Shown here one piece after another: positions 1-6,807 of a DNA stretch of 48,303 nucleotides (the first letter of the stretch is position 1; each line of letters starts with the position of its first letter). Source of the DNA: Alphaproteobacteria bacterium MedPE-SWcel (lineage in GTDB: Bacteria; Pseudomonadota; Alphaproteobacteria; Rhodobacterales; Rhodobacteraceae); contig MPDC01000027.1 in NCBI GenBank assembly GCA_001874255.1, positions 1 to 48,303 on the forward strand, given 5' to 3'. A program made the position numbers and the translations under genes. Under the pieces are notes generated by a model. The model had not been told where the DNA came from, searched no databases, and was given only the letters and a program-made list of their open reading frames with translations.

Positions 1-227
1 ACTCGAACCGGTAGCGCTTTTGGTACAAGGCGTCGTACAGCGCACACCACCGAACTCTCCTTGGACAAGGCGGCATCCAATGCCGTTGATCCATCAAGTC
101 TTTGTCCCGCTTTCGCAGAGATAGAAGCCGCGCGGTCGAACAGCGTCAGGTCGTCTTCTGAAACGGCATTTCTAAGCCAAACTCGGCCGTATTCTTCGAA
201 TGCGTCACTAATTGATTGCTTCGTCAT
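1..227 (-). CDS. N-terminal part of a probable 2-oxoglutarate/phytanoyl-CoA-type oxygenase (runs off the window)
   Basis: An open frame on the minus strand starts with ATG at 227 and continues without a stop to the window edge, giving 75 N-terminal residues. The ATG is preceded by AGAGG at a good distance. The protein begins MTKQSISDAFEEYGRVWLRN, followed by AVSEDDLTLFDRAA. That resembles the N-terminus of phytanoyl-CoA dioxygenase-like non-haem iron oxygenases, where a short helix and a 'G-x-V-W-L-R-N-A' strand precede the jelly-roll fold. The metal-binding HxD...H motif would lie outside the window, so the assignment rests only on the N-terminal pattern. The plus-strand frame in the same place reads as low-quality shadow. 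That this is a real gene is fairly likely; the family name is tentative. Confidence 0.5.
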   Translation of the reverse strand, partial: MTKQSISDAFEEYGRVWLRNAVSEDDLTLFDRAASISAKAGQRLDGSTALDAALSKESSVVCAVRRLVPKALPVR

Positions 228-243
228 AACCTCTGCTTACCCT

Positions 244-430
244 TCGACCTTCGTGCAAGCTGACATTAGCTGCGCTGCGGAAAATTGACACTCAGGGCTC
301 CATGCTGACTTGCGTCGCGACAGCGCACAAGAGCAGCATCTTTGTCGAAGGCCGAGGTCGGCTGAGCGGGACTTTGCGGCCTTTTGTGTCGCCTGTGCGA
401 ATGTCGGCTCATTCACCGGCGGGATTATTA
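244..430 (+). repeat. Diverged copy of the island interspersed repeat
   Basis: This gap between the divergent oxygenase-like gene and the GST gene holds no gene. Its parts resemble those in the next gap: 'ttcgtgca' near 250, 'aggtcggctgagcgggactt' near 355 and 'gtgcgaatgtcggct' near 397. They occur in the same order as in the 1146-1294 copy but with many mismatches. Confidence 0.45.
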
Positions 431-483
431 ATCGCCCTGAGTAACCCTTTCCATGGATTCATCTCAGGGGTAGCTTTCTAAGC

Positions 484-1140
484 ATGATCAAACCTGTCGT
501 ACTTCGTGGCTACCGATTCAGTGTCTACAACCGCATCGCGCGGGTGGCGCTGTACGAGAAAGGCATTTCATACAATACTGAAGAAATCGACCCATTCGCA
601 GAGGATGTTTCTGAGCGCTACTTGCAGCGGCAACCATTTGGTCGCGTTCCCGTCCTGAGCCATGGCACGTTCGATGTGTACGAAACTGCGGCAATTGGTA
701 GATACGTCGACTCGGCATTTGAAGGTCCTCGCCTCGTTCCCTTGGACATCGAGAGCCTGACGCGGTTGGTGCAAACCGTATCCATCATCGACAGTTACGG
801 CTACCTACCGATGGTTCGCCAGGTATTCGCCCATCGCGTGTTCCGCCCCGCGATTGGAGAAGAAAGTGACGACTCCGAGATCGAAAAAGGATTAGCAGCA
901 TCGCGAACTGTTCTTCAGGCGCTAGAGACGCTGGCAGCAGAATCGCATGTCCTCGACAAGCAGTCCTTCACGCTCGCCGATTGCCACCTCGCCCCGATGA
1001 TCGCGTACTTTGTTCAGGCCCCTGAGGGAAAAGCTGCTCTCAGTGACTATGCCGCTCTATCCGACTGGTGGGAGTGGACCTCGCAGCGTGCAAGTGTCGT
1101 AGAGACTGATCCCGGCCTACCGCGGAACCACCGCGCTTAA
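484..1140 (+). CDS. Glutathione S-transferase family protein
   Basis: This 218-residue protein has the length and layout of a cytosolic GST. Residues 1-80 form a thioredoxin-like domain: strand VLRGYRFS, helix 'YNRIARVALYEKGI', the 'FGRVPVL' segment whose Pro is the cis-proline that binds glutathione, and 'YETAAIGRYVD' with the Glu-Thr that contacts the gamma-glutamyl group. The rest is helical, with the 'FTLADCHLAPMIAYF' N-capping-box region typical of the C-terminal domain. GSTs conjugate or reduce substrates with glutathione in the cytoplasm; the substrate cannot be told. Codon use is more AT-rich than in the core genes to the right, and both flanks carry the island repeat, so it looks like acquired cargo. 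The ATG has only a distant AGGGG upstream. Confidence 0.85.
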   Translation: MIKPVVLRGYRFSVYNRIARVALYEKGISYNTEEIDPFAEDVSERYLQRQPFGRVPVLSHGTFDVYETAAIGRYVDSAFEGPRLVPLDIESLTRLVQTVSIIDSYGYLPMVRQVFAHRVFRPAIGEESDDSEIEKGLAASRTVLQALETLAAESHVLDKQSFTLADCHLAPMIAYFVQAPEGKAALSDYAALSDWWEWTSQRASVVETDPGLPRNHRA

Positions 1141-1145
1141 ATGGG

Positions 1146-1294
1146 TCATTCGTGCAGGTCGCAGCATTCGGTAAAATGGGCTCGAAGCGGTCGTTCTCCG
1201 CGCCAGCACACCAAATCGGTACTGAGGCAGGAGGTCAAGGTCGGCAGGGCGGGACTTAGTGAGCCTTCGCTGCGGCTGCGCCAACGTCGGCTTT
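1146..1294 (+). repeat. Island interspersed repeat, best-preserved copy
   Basis: The gap between the GST and GNAT genes contains two recognisable blocks. Block one runs from 1146 to 1197 (motifs 'gcagcattcgg', 'aaaatgggctcgaagcggtc'). Block two runs from 1261 to 1294 ('ccttcgctgcggctgcgcc', 'aacgtcggcttt'). Related blocks recur at 1909-1950, 4121-4163, 4288-4341, 4936-4967 and 5000-5030, some inverted. No reading frame of substance is present. Confidence 0.6.
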
Positions 1295-1369
1295 GTACTG
1301 GCTAGGAGAATCTATCTGCGATAATTTGGCGTTATATAGCAACAAAAATTTGACCCAAAGGGACCCATC

Positions 1370-1906
1370 ATGAAAATCGAGACGGAGCGCCTTTTGCTTG
1401 AGCCGTTTGAGTTAGGACATCTGAATGGCCTGCATGCAATGGATAGTGATCCAGACGTTATGCGGTTCCTCGGCCCCTTAAAGACCATGAAAGAAACAGA
1501 AGCTGCGATAACGCGAGTTGCAGAACGTTGGAAGCAATTAGGTTATGCGTGGTGGGCTCTCGTTGAGAAGAAAAGCAGTGCTATTGTAGGCGCTGCTTGT
1601 GTGCAGAACACCGCTAACGTACCAGAAGCACCGCTAGAAATTGGTTGGCGATTAGCAACCGCTGAACAAGGAAAAGGTTATGCAACAGAGGCCGGACAAG
1701 CGGCAATGGATTTCGCGTTTGATCACCTAGGTGCTGAATATGTAATCGCAGTCGCCGATCAAGAAAACACCTCGTCACACAAGGTTATGCAAAGGCTTGG
1801 CATGACTTATCGCGGGATTGAGCCGCACTATGACGCTCAACTAACAACGTATGTTCGATACAGAAATGCTGCAGGAAAAGCGACAGGCGTTTCGCAGGAC
1901 AATTAG
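1370..1906 (+). CDS. GNAT-family N-acetyltransferase (RimJ/RimL type)
   Basis: The 178-residue protein starts with the classic RimJ/RimL opening 'ETERLLLEPF' and shows the acetyl-CoA binding motif A at 'EIGWRLATAEQGKGYATEAG', where Q-x-x-G-x-A/G lies around residues 101-110. 'DQENTSSHKVMQRLGMTYRG' near residues 128-147 is motif B. It should transfer an acetyl group from acetyl-CoA to an amine, protein N-terminus or small molecule; the substrate is unknown. The ATG is preceded by AAAGGGA at 6 nt. Base composition is AT-rich compared with the core region, and both sides have island repeats, which points to transferred cargo. Confidence 0.9.
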   Translation: MKIETERLLLEPFELGHLNGLHAMDSDPDVMRFLGPLKTMKETEAAITRVAERWKQLGYAWWALVEKKSSAIVGAACVQNTANVPEAPLEIGWRLATAEQGKGYATEAGQAAMDFAFDHLGAEYVIAVADQENTSSHKVMQRLGMTYRGIEPHYDAQLTTYVRYRNAAGKATGVSQDN

Positions 1907-1908
1907 CC

Positions 1909-2160
1909 GACATTCGCGTCGAACGCAGCATCGGTTAAAGTGGGCTCCTTGCCGCCATTGGATCGGCCGCAGCATTTCACATAGTGAGTGCGCGATCACC
2001 GACACGGACGGCCCTTAGCCGACCTCCAACAATGGTCGTCGGTGCTGCGGTGCGGCCCGTCATTGTGGACTTTCGAAGCGTTTGCAAAATTTGGTGATCG
2101 GCAAATTCACATAGTGCGGACAAAGGGGGCATTGCCCGGCCGTTAACCTACGGCGTAGTG
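1909..2160 (+). repeat. Island interspersed repeat, diverged copy, in a gene-free gap
   Basis: The first 42 bases ('attcgcgtcgaacgcagcat' onward) match the 1146 copy closely: 'gcagcat', then 'aaagtgggctc'. The remainder to about 2160 contains scattered similar words such as 'cggtgctgcggtgcgg'. I see no gene between the GNAT gene and the minus-strand gene ending at 2301. Confidence 0.5.
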
Positions 2161-2264
2161 ACAGCGCTTGCATCAAGCATTGTGTGAAAGATCGGCTTGT
2201 CGAAACCAATGGGCGCAGGTCTGAGCCGAACCAAAGCGGGTTCTATAAGCTGTGGGCATTGAAA

Positions 2265-2289
2265 AAGGGCGACCTCACTGGTCGCCCTT
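2265..2289 (-). terminator. Rho-independent terminator of the small minus-strand gene
   Basis: A perfect 10-bp stem (AAGGGCGACC / GGTCGCCCTT) with a 5-nt loop is followed on the minus strand by further T residues. It lies just downstream of the stop of the 64-residue gene. Because the stem is flanked by A's on the left, it works best for minus-strand transcription. Confidence 0.7.
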
Positions 2290-2300
2290 CGTCGTGTCAC

Positions 2301-2495
2301 CTAGGCCGTGGGAAAGTCAGCCGGAAGGCTGTCAGCGGGCGGAATTTCGGTGTATCTCCGCCCCTTCATCACATCAGCGATGCGGCCAAAGTTAAGGCCC
2401 GTATAATATCCAGAAATCCACGAGTAAGGGATGTTTTGGGCACGAGCCAATTTGATAACCGGAACCATATCCGGCGTGAGTTTACGATCTTGCAT
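2301..2495 (-). CDS. Small conserved-looking hypothetical protein
   Basis: The protein (64 residues from the chosen start) begins MQDRKLTPDMVPVIKLARAQ and continues with 'NIPYSWISGYYTGLNFGRIA', ending in 'IPPADSLPADFP'. Composition and predicted helices (residues 7-20 and 34-44) look like a genuine soluble small protein, and I have the impression of similar small alphaproteobacterial proteins, but I cannot name a family. I chose the ATG at 2495 because AAAGG lies 7 nt upstream. An ATG six nucleotides earlier is too close to that site, and the longest frame (to 2558) would need the same internal ribosome site. 'SWISGYYTGLNFGRIADVMKG' reads a little like a helix-turn-helix, so DNA binding is conceivable. 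A terminator follows directly. Confidence 0.65.
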   Translation of the reverse strand: MQDRKLTPDMVPVIKLARAQNIPYSWISGYYTGLNFGRIADVMKGRRYTEIPPADSLPADFPTA

Positions 2496-2743
2496 TAGCA
2501 TGCCTTTCGAATGCTGCGACCGAACGTCAGACTTGACGGAAGCTCCAAAATGAATCATCAGTCAGTTGTTCGCTGTCCTATGTACGGTCAGTTTCAGGGA
2601 TGGAGACGAAGCCTAGGCCCCGCCTCCTGCACGCCCTCTTGGCGGCTGCTCACCTGCTAAGTGGTATGAACACTTCGGCAGATCAGGGTAGTCGTCATAT
2701 GGGTTCCAAAATTTAATCCTTCGCTCGTTATTGCCATGCCTCC

Positions 2744-3754
2744 TCAGTCGAGGTCCATTTCATCTTGGGAACCGGGCTTGGGGAATGCGATATTCAAATG
2801 CCGCATGAACCCACTCCAGTTTTTGGATATCTTCATGATTGGAAGTATCTGCAAAATGTGGTCCCGAAGATCATTTTGACCCACATCTGGAGATAGGAAC
2901 TGGTGATGCTTCCACTTCCGGCGCTTCGTCTGGTCGCCAGTTGGGTTCAGCTCGCGAAGCTTAGGCAGAACTCCTTCCGGAAGCCTATCATAAACAATAT
3001 CATTTGTGATGTGGCCGAGCAGTGGTGTCTTGGCTTTGCCGACTGGTGAATCCCAGCCCTTCAAGCGGTAGATTTGCTTATAAAACTCATCTGGAAACCT
3101 TTTTGCCCAAGCCAAGCGTTCCTCAGCCAAGTAGACTGAAAGAAGCTTATGCAGAGCATCGCGCTCGCGTTCGTGTTGAAACCCAGTCGCTTCATCGACA
3201 AGCGCTACGATTGCGATATCAGCCAACGCCCGAATAAGAATTTCGGCTTTGTGGGCGCGGGCTAATTGTTGCTTTTGAAGCACTCCGGCATCCCTAGCTT
3301 CAAGCCAAATGTTACAAACCTTTGTCAAAACTGTTGCTTGATACCCAACAACGTGACGGCGGCCATCGCGGTAGATGATTGGCTTTAAGGCTCCCCCCAT
3401 CAACTCACTGGTAATAAAAGGTTTAATGTTGTTCGGGGCAAGAAAAACAGGCACTTGGGCCCCGCCGTTTTCTTGCTCCTTTTTTAGCCTCTTTGAGCCA
3501 CCACTGCGGGAGCCTAAAGCGAGCGTAACGCCTGTTTCAGACAGAATTCGGCGACCATCATCAAGGACAGCACAAGGGATTGTTGCATCTCCAATTGTGA
3601 TCGTGCCCTTATGGGTGGCCTTGGGTAACGGGGGTTCTTTCTTCTGCTTTTCCCAGCGGACCTTAGCACTCTCGCTCGCGATAGCACTACGTTGCTCAGG
3701 CGAAAGCTTCTGAGCCCTAGCATCGCCGCCTTTACTCTGTGGTGTCTTAGCCAT
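2744..3754 (-). CDS. P63C domain-containing protein (phage/plasmid type)
   Basis: The protein has 336 residues. The C-terminal half contains 'RFPDEFYKQIYRLKGW' followed by 'GHITNDIVYDRLPEGVL' and 'LRELNP', the signature of the P63C domain found in phage and plasmid proteins of unknown function. The N-terminal 45 residues are Lys/Arg/Gln-rich and probably disordered ('PEQRSAIASESAKVRWEKQKK'). A middle segment near residues 50-85 ('GTITIGDATIPCAVLDDGRR') resembles the small beta unit usually ahead of P63C. The ATG has AAAGGGG 7 nt upstream. Three copies of an 11-bp operator-like word stand 33 to 92 bp upstream. Codon use is AT-rich relative to the core. Function is unknown; the family is associated with mobile elements, which fits the island. 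Confidence 0.85.
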   Translation of the reverse strand: MAKTPQSKGGDARAQKLSPEQRSAIASESAKVRWEKQKKEPPLPKATHKGTITIGDATIPCAVLDDGRRILSETGVTLALGSRSGGSKRLKKEQENGGAQVPVFLAPNNIKPFITSELMGGALKPIIYRDGRRHVVGYQATVLTKVCNIWLEARDAGVLQKQQLARAHKAEILIRALADIAIVALVDEATGFQHERERDALHKLLSVYLAEERLAWAKRFPDEFYKQIYRLKGWDSPVGKAKTPLLGHITNDIVYDRLPEGVLPKLRELNPTGDQTKRRKWKHHQFLSPDVGQNDLRDHILQILPIMKISKNWSGFMRHLNIAFPKPGSQDEMDLD

Positions 3755-3786
3755 GGTGGGCCCCTTTGTGATCTATAGCGTCGAGT

Positions 3787-3846
3787 AATATGCTTGCTAA
3801 GGTCAGGATGCAAGCATATTTTCTTCGGTCCAAAAAATATGCTTGC
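3787..3846. promoter_or_regulatory. Three copies of AATATGCTTGC forming nested inverted repeats upstream of the P63C gene
   Basis: AATATGCTTGC occurs at 3787-3797 (+), as its reverse complement at 3810-3820, and again at 3836-3846 (+). The second and third copies extend to a 13-bp inverted repeat (3810-3822 with 3834-3846). They sit just upstream of the P63C start and just downstream of the transposase remnant, so they may be an operator array for the P63C gene or leftover ends of an insertion sequence. Confidence 0.5.
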
Positions 3847-3862
3847 ACCTTTTGCGCTGGCT

Positions 3863-4111
3863 TTACTCCGTGTGGCGCTGCCAGTACCCGGCCCACTGGC
3901 GAGACACAGAAGCCGTGGCAACTGCACGGATAGCCATTGTGAACTGAGTACCGTTGGCCTTACGATAGGTGTCCTGACGCCATGCCATTTCAGCAGCGTA
4001 TGCGCCCAAATACATGCCTGCGATGTGGTGGTGTGTGCCAACCTCAGCACGGCGCAGCCGGGTACACACATGTGGCGAAACGAAATTGCGCTTCGCCGCC
4101 TCAAGGTCCAC
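3863..4111 (-). pseudogene. C-terminal remnant of a transposase (IS1595/ISXO2-like)
   Basis: The frame reads 'DLEAAKRNFVSPHVCTRLRR', then 'AEVGTHHHIAGMYLGAYAAE', and ends 'SRQWAGYWQRHTE'. The histidine-rich 'GTHHHIAG-YL--YA-E-AWR' pattern and the 'GYWQRH' end are, as I remember them, typical of the C-terminus of IS1595-type (ISXO2-like) transposases. The frame closes immediately upstream: a TGA precedes codon one, and an island repeat copy begins about 10 bp further on. The N-terminal zinc finger and DDE residues are therefore missing and this is a dead fragment. The family name is from memory and could be wrong; that it is a 5'-truncated gene is better supported. Confidence 0.5.
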
Positions 4112-4120
4112 TCATTAGAT

Positions 4121-4341
4121 CGGCAGTAAACCCGTTCGCACCTGCAGCGAACGACCGCTTCCCGCCCTCCCTGTGTACGCTCATCGTCATGGTGCGCCCG
4201 GCACGAATGTCTTGGAAGGGGCTGGCTGCTGTCACCTGGAGGCTGGAAACTGGTGCGGAATCGCTGCGGCCCTGCTGCTGCACCGCCGTACGACCGCTTC
4301 GAGCCCCACTTTGGCCGATGCTGCACGATGCGCGAATGGCG
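4121..4341 (-). repeat. Two inverted copies of the island interspersed repeat
   Basis: Read on the minus strand, 4288-4341 gives 'gccattcgcgcatcgtgcag', then 'catcggccaaagtggggctc', then 'gaagcggtcgtac'. This is a strong match to block one of the 1146 copy. Positions 4121-4163 give 'gaagcggtcgttcgctgcag' followed by 'gtgcgaacgggttt', a match to the junction of blocks one and two. No gene is supported between the transposase remnant and 4423. Confidence 0.6.
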
Positions 4342-4422
4342 GCTTACGAGCTTCAAAAGTTTTTGGCCTAGCGTTTTGAAGCAGCTCAGCTAGGCTCAAA
4401 CAACGGTATTCAGGAGTTTGAT

Positions 4423-4896
4423 TTGAGTAGATTGCAACCATTTCGACCGCGTCCAGTTTTAGCCCTACCGCATGTTGAAATTAATGGATGGCATCTGAAG
4501 AGATATGCCATTCTTGCTGATGGAAGAGTGTACAATGAAGCTATCGCGACTGCTGCTGGTGAGGAAGCTTTGAGGCGTTTGCCAAAAGCCGGATCATTGA
4601 ACGATGAAGCGGGCAACCAAGGCGTTGCTTTTCAAATCGTTCACTTTGCAGAGGTAGCTGTCGTCTCTCCGGTATTTTATTGGCAGTGGGGCAGCGTTTT
4701 AGCGCATCTCGACCAGATGAGGGCAAGCTGGGACGCACCGACAGAATTCGGAGACGGGGTCAGGGAAGTGGTTGGCTGCATCTGGGAGATGAACATCGTC
4801 CAGTTTGAAGTTGCAGCATGGGCTACTCAGTTACTAGGCAGCACAAAATCAACTAGTGATGGTTTGACGGCTTATCTTCAAGAGCATGCGGAGTGA
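4423..4896 (+). CDS. Hypothetical protein, unrecognised
   Basis: This 157-residue protein is not one I recognise. It looks real: amino-acid use is balanced, codon use is AT-rich like its island neighbours, and GGAG sits 5-6 nt before the TTG start. It opens 'LQPFRPRPVLALPHVEINGW', followed by 'HLKRYAILADGRVYNE', a beta-rich start, then a helical remainder rich in Trp ('YWQWGSVLAHLDQMRASW', 'EVVGCIWEMNIVQFEVAAWA'). No signal peptide or membrane segment is visible. The words 'FQIVHFAEVAVVSPVFYWQW' suggest a compact globular domain. It stands alone on the plus strand between repeat copies, as expected of single-gene cargo. Confidence 0.7.
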   Translation: MSRLQPFRPRPVLALPHVEINGWHLKRYAILADGRVYNEAIATAAGEEALRRLPKAGSLNDEAGNQGVAFQIVHFAEVAVVSPVFYWQWGSVLAHLDQMRASWDAPTEFGDGVREVVGCIWEMNIVQFEVAAWATQLLGSTKSTSDGLTAYLQEHAE

Positions 4897-4935
4897 GACA
4901 AACAGATCAAGCCGCAATCACATTGATTGTCATCT

Positions 4936-5030
4936 AGCAGACCTTGGCGCAGCCGCCGCGAAGGTCTCAAAAGTACCGCACCCCTTCCGTTCGATGATGG
5001 TTGGTGGCTGCACCTGCGGCGAAGGTCTGT
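4936..5030 (-). repeat. Two further island repeat fragments (block two), inverted
   Basis: On the minus strand, 4936-4967 reads 'gaccttcgcggcggctgcgc' followed by 'caaggtct', and 5000-5030 reads 'agaccttcgccgcaggtgca' followed by 'gccacc'. Both match 'ccttcgctgcggctgcgcc' of block two. The 4897-5252 gap holds these and nothing else I can support. Confidence 0.5.
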
Positions 5031-5252
5031 TCTTTCCATTGCTCGTGCAGCATTGGATCGCCGCCCGGGTGGCAGATCGCCAGACTTTGCAAATGTCGCA
5101 ACCTGCGCGTTCCTGACATTGGTGAACGCGCAGCATCGCCGGACGGACGCTTCAGTAATTGAAGGTTTGCTTTGACGTTTGGGCTTCGCTCACCCTGCAT
5201 TGGCAGCGAATCCACCCTGCCCGTACCGGACCTGCATCCGCACTGCCTACTC

Positions 5253-5996
5253 TCACCCCCTTCCCACAGGGGCCATCCGGTCCAGCGCCTGCGCGAGGGC
5301 CTGTTGCAGCGGCCGCACTGTGTCGCCCTTCACCGACCAGCCATGCGCGCGCAGGACCTCGCTGATCGAGCGGTCCTCGAGGCACACCATGTCCACCAGA
5401 CGCCTGTCCGCGATCGTCACCCGGGCGCCGCGTTTGGAGGGGCGGATGCGGCGCACCACCATGGCGCTACCCGTCCCAATCCGGCGGCAAAGGCGGTCGA
5501 TCTCTTCGCGGTCGCGCAGCACCGCATCCATGAAACACCCGCCCTGCCCGCTGCCGCCGACCCGGTGCGCCTCGATCGATGAGGACTGCAGGCCCGCGGA
5601 GGCGTGGCGTTCGACCAGGTCACGGTAGTACCGCCCGGTGGCCACCTGGCTACGGCTGAACGGCGCGGGCCGGGCATTGCTGCTGGCGCGCGCGGCCATC
5701 ACGTCAAACACATCCGCCCGCTGCAGCGCCTTGCGGCCCCGATAACCTGCCGGTTTCGCAACATAGTCCCCCGCCGCGCCCGCCGGGAAATGCGCCAGCG
5801 GTTCAAACATCCGGAACGTCCCCCGCGCCGGAGCCTCGGGAATCGCATCGCCACAGGCGGCTGGCACGGCGCCCCGCGCCTTGACCGAAGCGATCCGCGC
5901 GGCCTCAGCGTTCAAGCGCGCGCGTCCTTTGGCCTGCACGCGGGTCTCTACTGTCGCCTGACCGTTCGCGGTCACGATAACCACAAAATCCTTCAC
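5253..5996 (-). CDS. Phage-type hypothetical protein with a C-terminal domain like DUF6456
   Basis: The protein has 247 residues. The N-terminal half is rich in Ala/Arg and probably loosely folded. The C-terminal part is more ordered: 'ATGRYYRDLVERHASAGLQS', later 'RVTIADRRLVDMVCLEDRS' and 'LRAHGWSVKGDTVRPLQQAL'. That arrangement (arginine-rich YRDLVE region, 'R-V-T-I-x-x-x-R-L-V-D-M-V-C-L-E', then 'L-x-x-H-G-W-x-x-K-G') resembles DUF6456-like proteins of alphaproteobacteria, a comparison made from memory. Its ATG overlaps the stop of the upstream gene (ATGA), so translation is probably coupled. It is GC-rich, unlike the cargo to its left, so this block may have a different origin. The closeness of an integrase suggests a prophage or integrative-element function. 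Confidence 0.75.
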   Translation of the reverse strand: MKDFVVIVTANGQATVETRVQAKGRARLNAEAARIASVKARGAVPAACGDAIPEAPARGTFRMFEPLAHFPAGAAGDYVAKPAGYRGRKALQRADVFDVMAARASSNARPAPFSRSQVATGRYYRDLVERHASAGLQSSSIEAHRVGGSGQGGCFMDAVLRDREEIDRLCRRIGTGSAMVVRRIRPSKRGARVTIADRRLVDMVCLEDRSISEVLRAHGWSVKGDTVRPLQQALAQALDRMAPVGRG

Positions 5997-6595
5997 GATG
6001 CGGCCTCGCAGGCCAGGGCGGCAATGCGGCGGCAGCGGGTCTCCGCCTGGTCACGCCGGTCGCGAAAGGCGCGTTCGGCGTCGCTGATCCCCTGCCCCCG
6101 CGCCAGCTGCTCGTCCTGTTTGGTGATCCGCCGCCGCGCCTCGGCCGCGCGCTCCTGTATCAGGCGCAGATCATAGCCCTTGGGCCAGAGCCGCGTCCGG
6201 CGCAGCTCGCCCAGTAGTTCCGGCGCCCACCCCTCGACCAGCGCCTGCTGCCCCAGCGCATGGGCAAACACCGCCCGGAACAATGGCGACGCATCATCGG
6301 CCGGCGGCTGGATCTCTGCCGCCCAGCCCAGAATCCGCGTCGCGATCGGAAACCGGTCCTGCCCCTTGCCGCCGGGCAAATTGGCCACCTGCTCCGCCAG
6401 CGCCTGCAGGTTCAATGCCGACATATAGGCCAGCTTGCTGCATAAATCCGCCAGCATCGCGTCAAACTGCGCCACCGTCAGGCTGCTCGGCTTGGCCAGC
6501 CGTGCGGGGTCAAATCCCTGGCCGCGGGCGGCCTTGAGGGTGGCCCAGGCGGTTGTGAACACCTGGGGGCTGTCCAGGGACCCAGATACCCCCAA
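5993..6595 (-). CDS. Hypothetical protein, partner of the downstream phage-type gene
   Basis: About 200 residues with no family I can name. It contains 'FDAMLADLCSKLAYMSALNL', 'QALAEQVANLPGGKGQDRFP' and 'ILGWAAEIQPPADDASPLFR', then a long Arg/Glu-rich helix at the end ('YDLRLIQERAAEARRRITKQ') that could be a coiled coil. It is followed by an ATGA overlap with the next minus-strand gene, so the two are very likely expressed together. The frame is open to 6637, but a plus-strand gene with a good ribosome site starts at 6616, so I placed the start at the TTG at 6595. No Shine-Dalgarno is evident there and the true start is uncertain. Confidence 0.7.
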   Translation of the reverse strand: MGVSGSLDSPQVFTTAWATLKAARGQGFDPARLAKPSSLTVAQFDAMLADLCSKLAYMSALNLQALAEQVANLPGGKGQDRFPIATRILGWAAEIQPPADDASPLFRAVFAHALGQQALVEGWAPELLGELRRTRLWPKGYDLRLIQERAAEARRRITKQDEQLARGQGISDAERAFRDRRDQAETRCRRIAALACEAAS

Positions 6596-6615
6596 CCAAT
6601 GCGAAGGGATCACAG

Positions 6616-6807
6616 ATGGCCGCAGCACAACCCACACAGCAGAAAATTCAGCGCGCGCTCACGGCGTGGCAGCGCGTTGGCCTCGAAATTGGATCGGTAG
6701 AAATTCTGCCGGACGGTACAATCCGCATCGCACGCCCCGTGGACGCAAACGCCACGACAGCGCCCGCACAACCAGATGATCCTCGCAAACCAACCCCTTG
6801 GACCTAG
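6616..6807 (+). CDS. Small protein encoded just before and overlapping the integrase gene
   Basis: The 63-residue protein reads MAAAQPTQQKIQRALTAWQR, then 'VGLEIGSVEILPDGTIRIAR', with a disordered Pro-rich end. A helix followed by a beta hairpin of the form 'G-x-V-E-I-x-P-D-G-T-I-R-I' is familiar from small genes next to integrases in Rhodobacterales elements, where they may act as excisionase or accessory proteins; that role is inference. AAGGGA lies about 7 nt before the ATG. The end overlaps the integrase start by 10 nt, so coupled translation is expected. Confidence 0.7.
   Translation: MAAAQPTQQKIQRALTAWQRVGLEIGSVEILPDGTIRIARPVDANATTAPAQPDDPRKPTPWT

Noticed and set aside
228-2160. Integron cassette array (attC sites) between the GST and GNAT genes
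   Set aside because: I looked for the RYYYAAC / GTTRRRY core sites in the spacers and found no convincing pair, and no integron integrase is present.
2184-2498. 104-residue plus-strand frame
   Set aside because: It runs through a terminator hairpin and is antisense to the better-supported 64-residue gene.
3514-4356. 280-residue minus-strand frame spanning the P63C start, repeats and transposase remnant
   Set aside because: It crosses a hairpin region and two other features in a different frame and has Arg/Ser-rich shadow composition.
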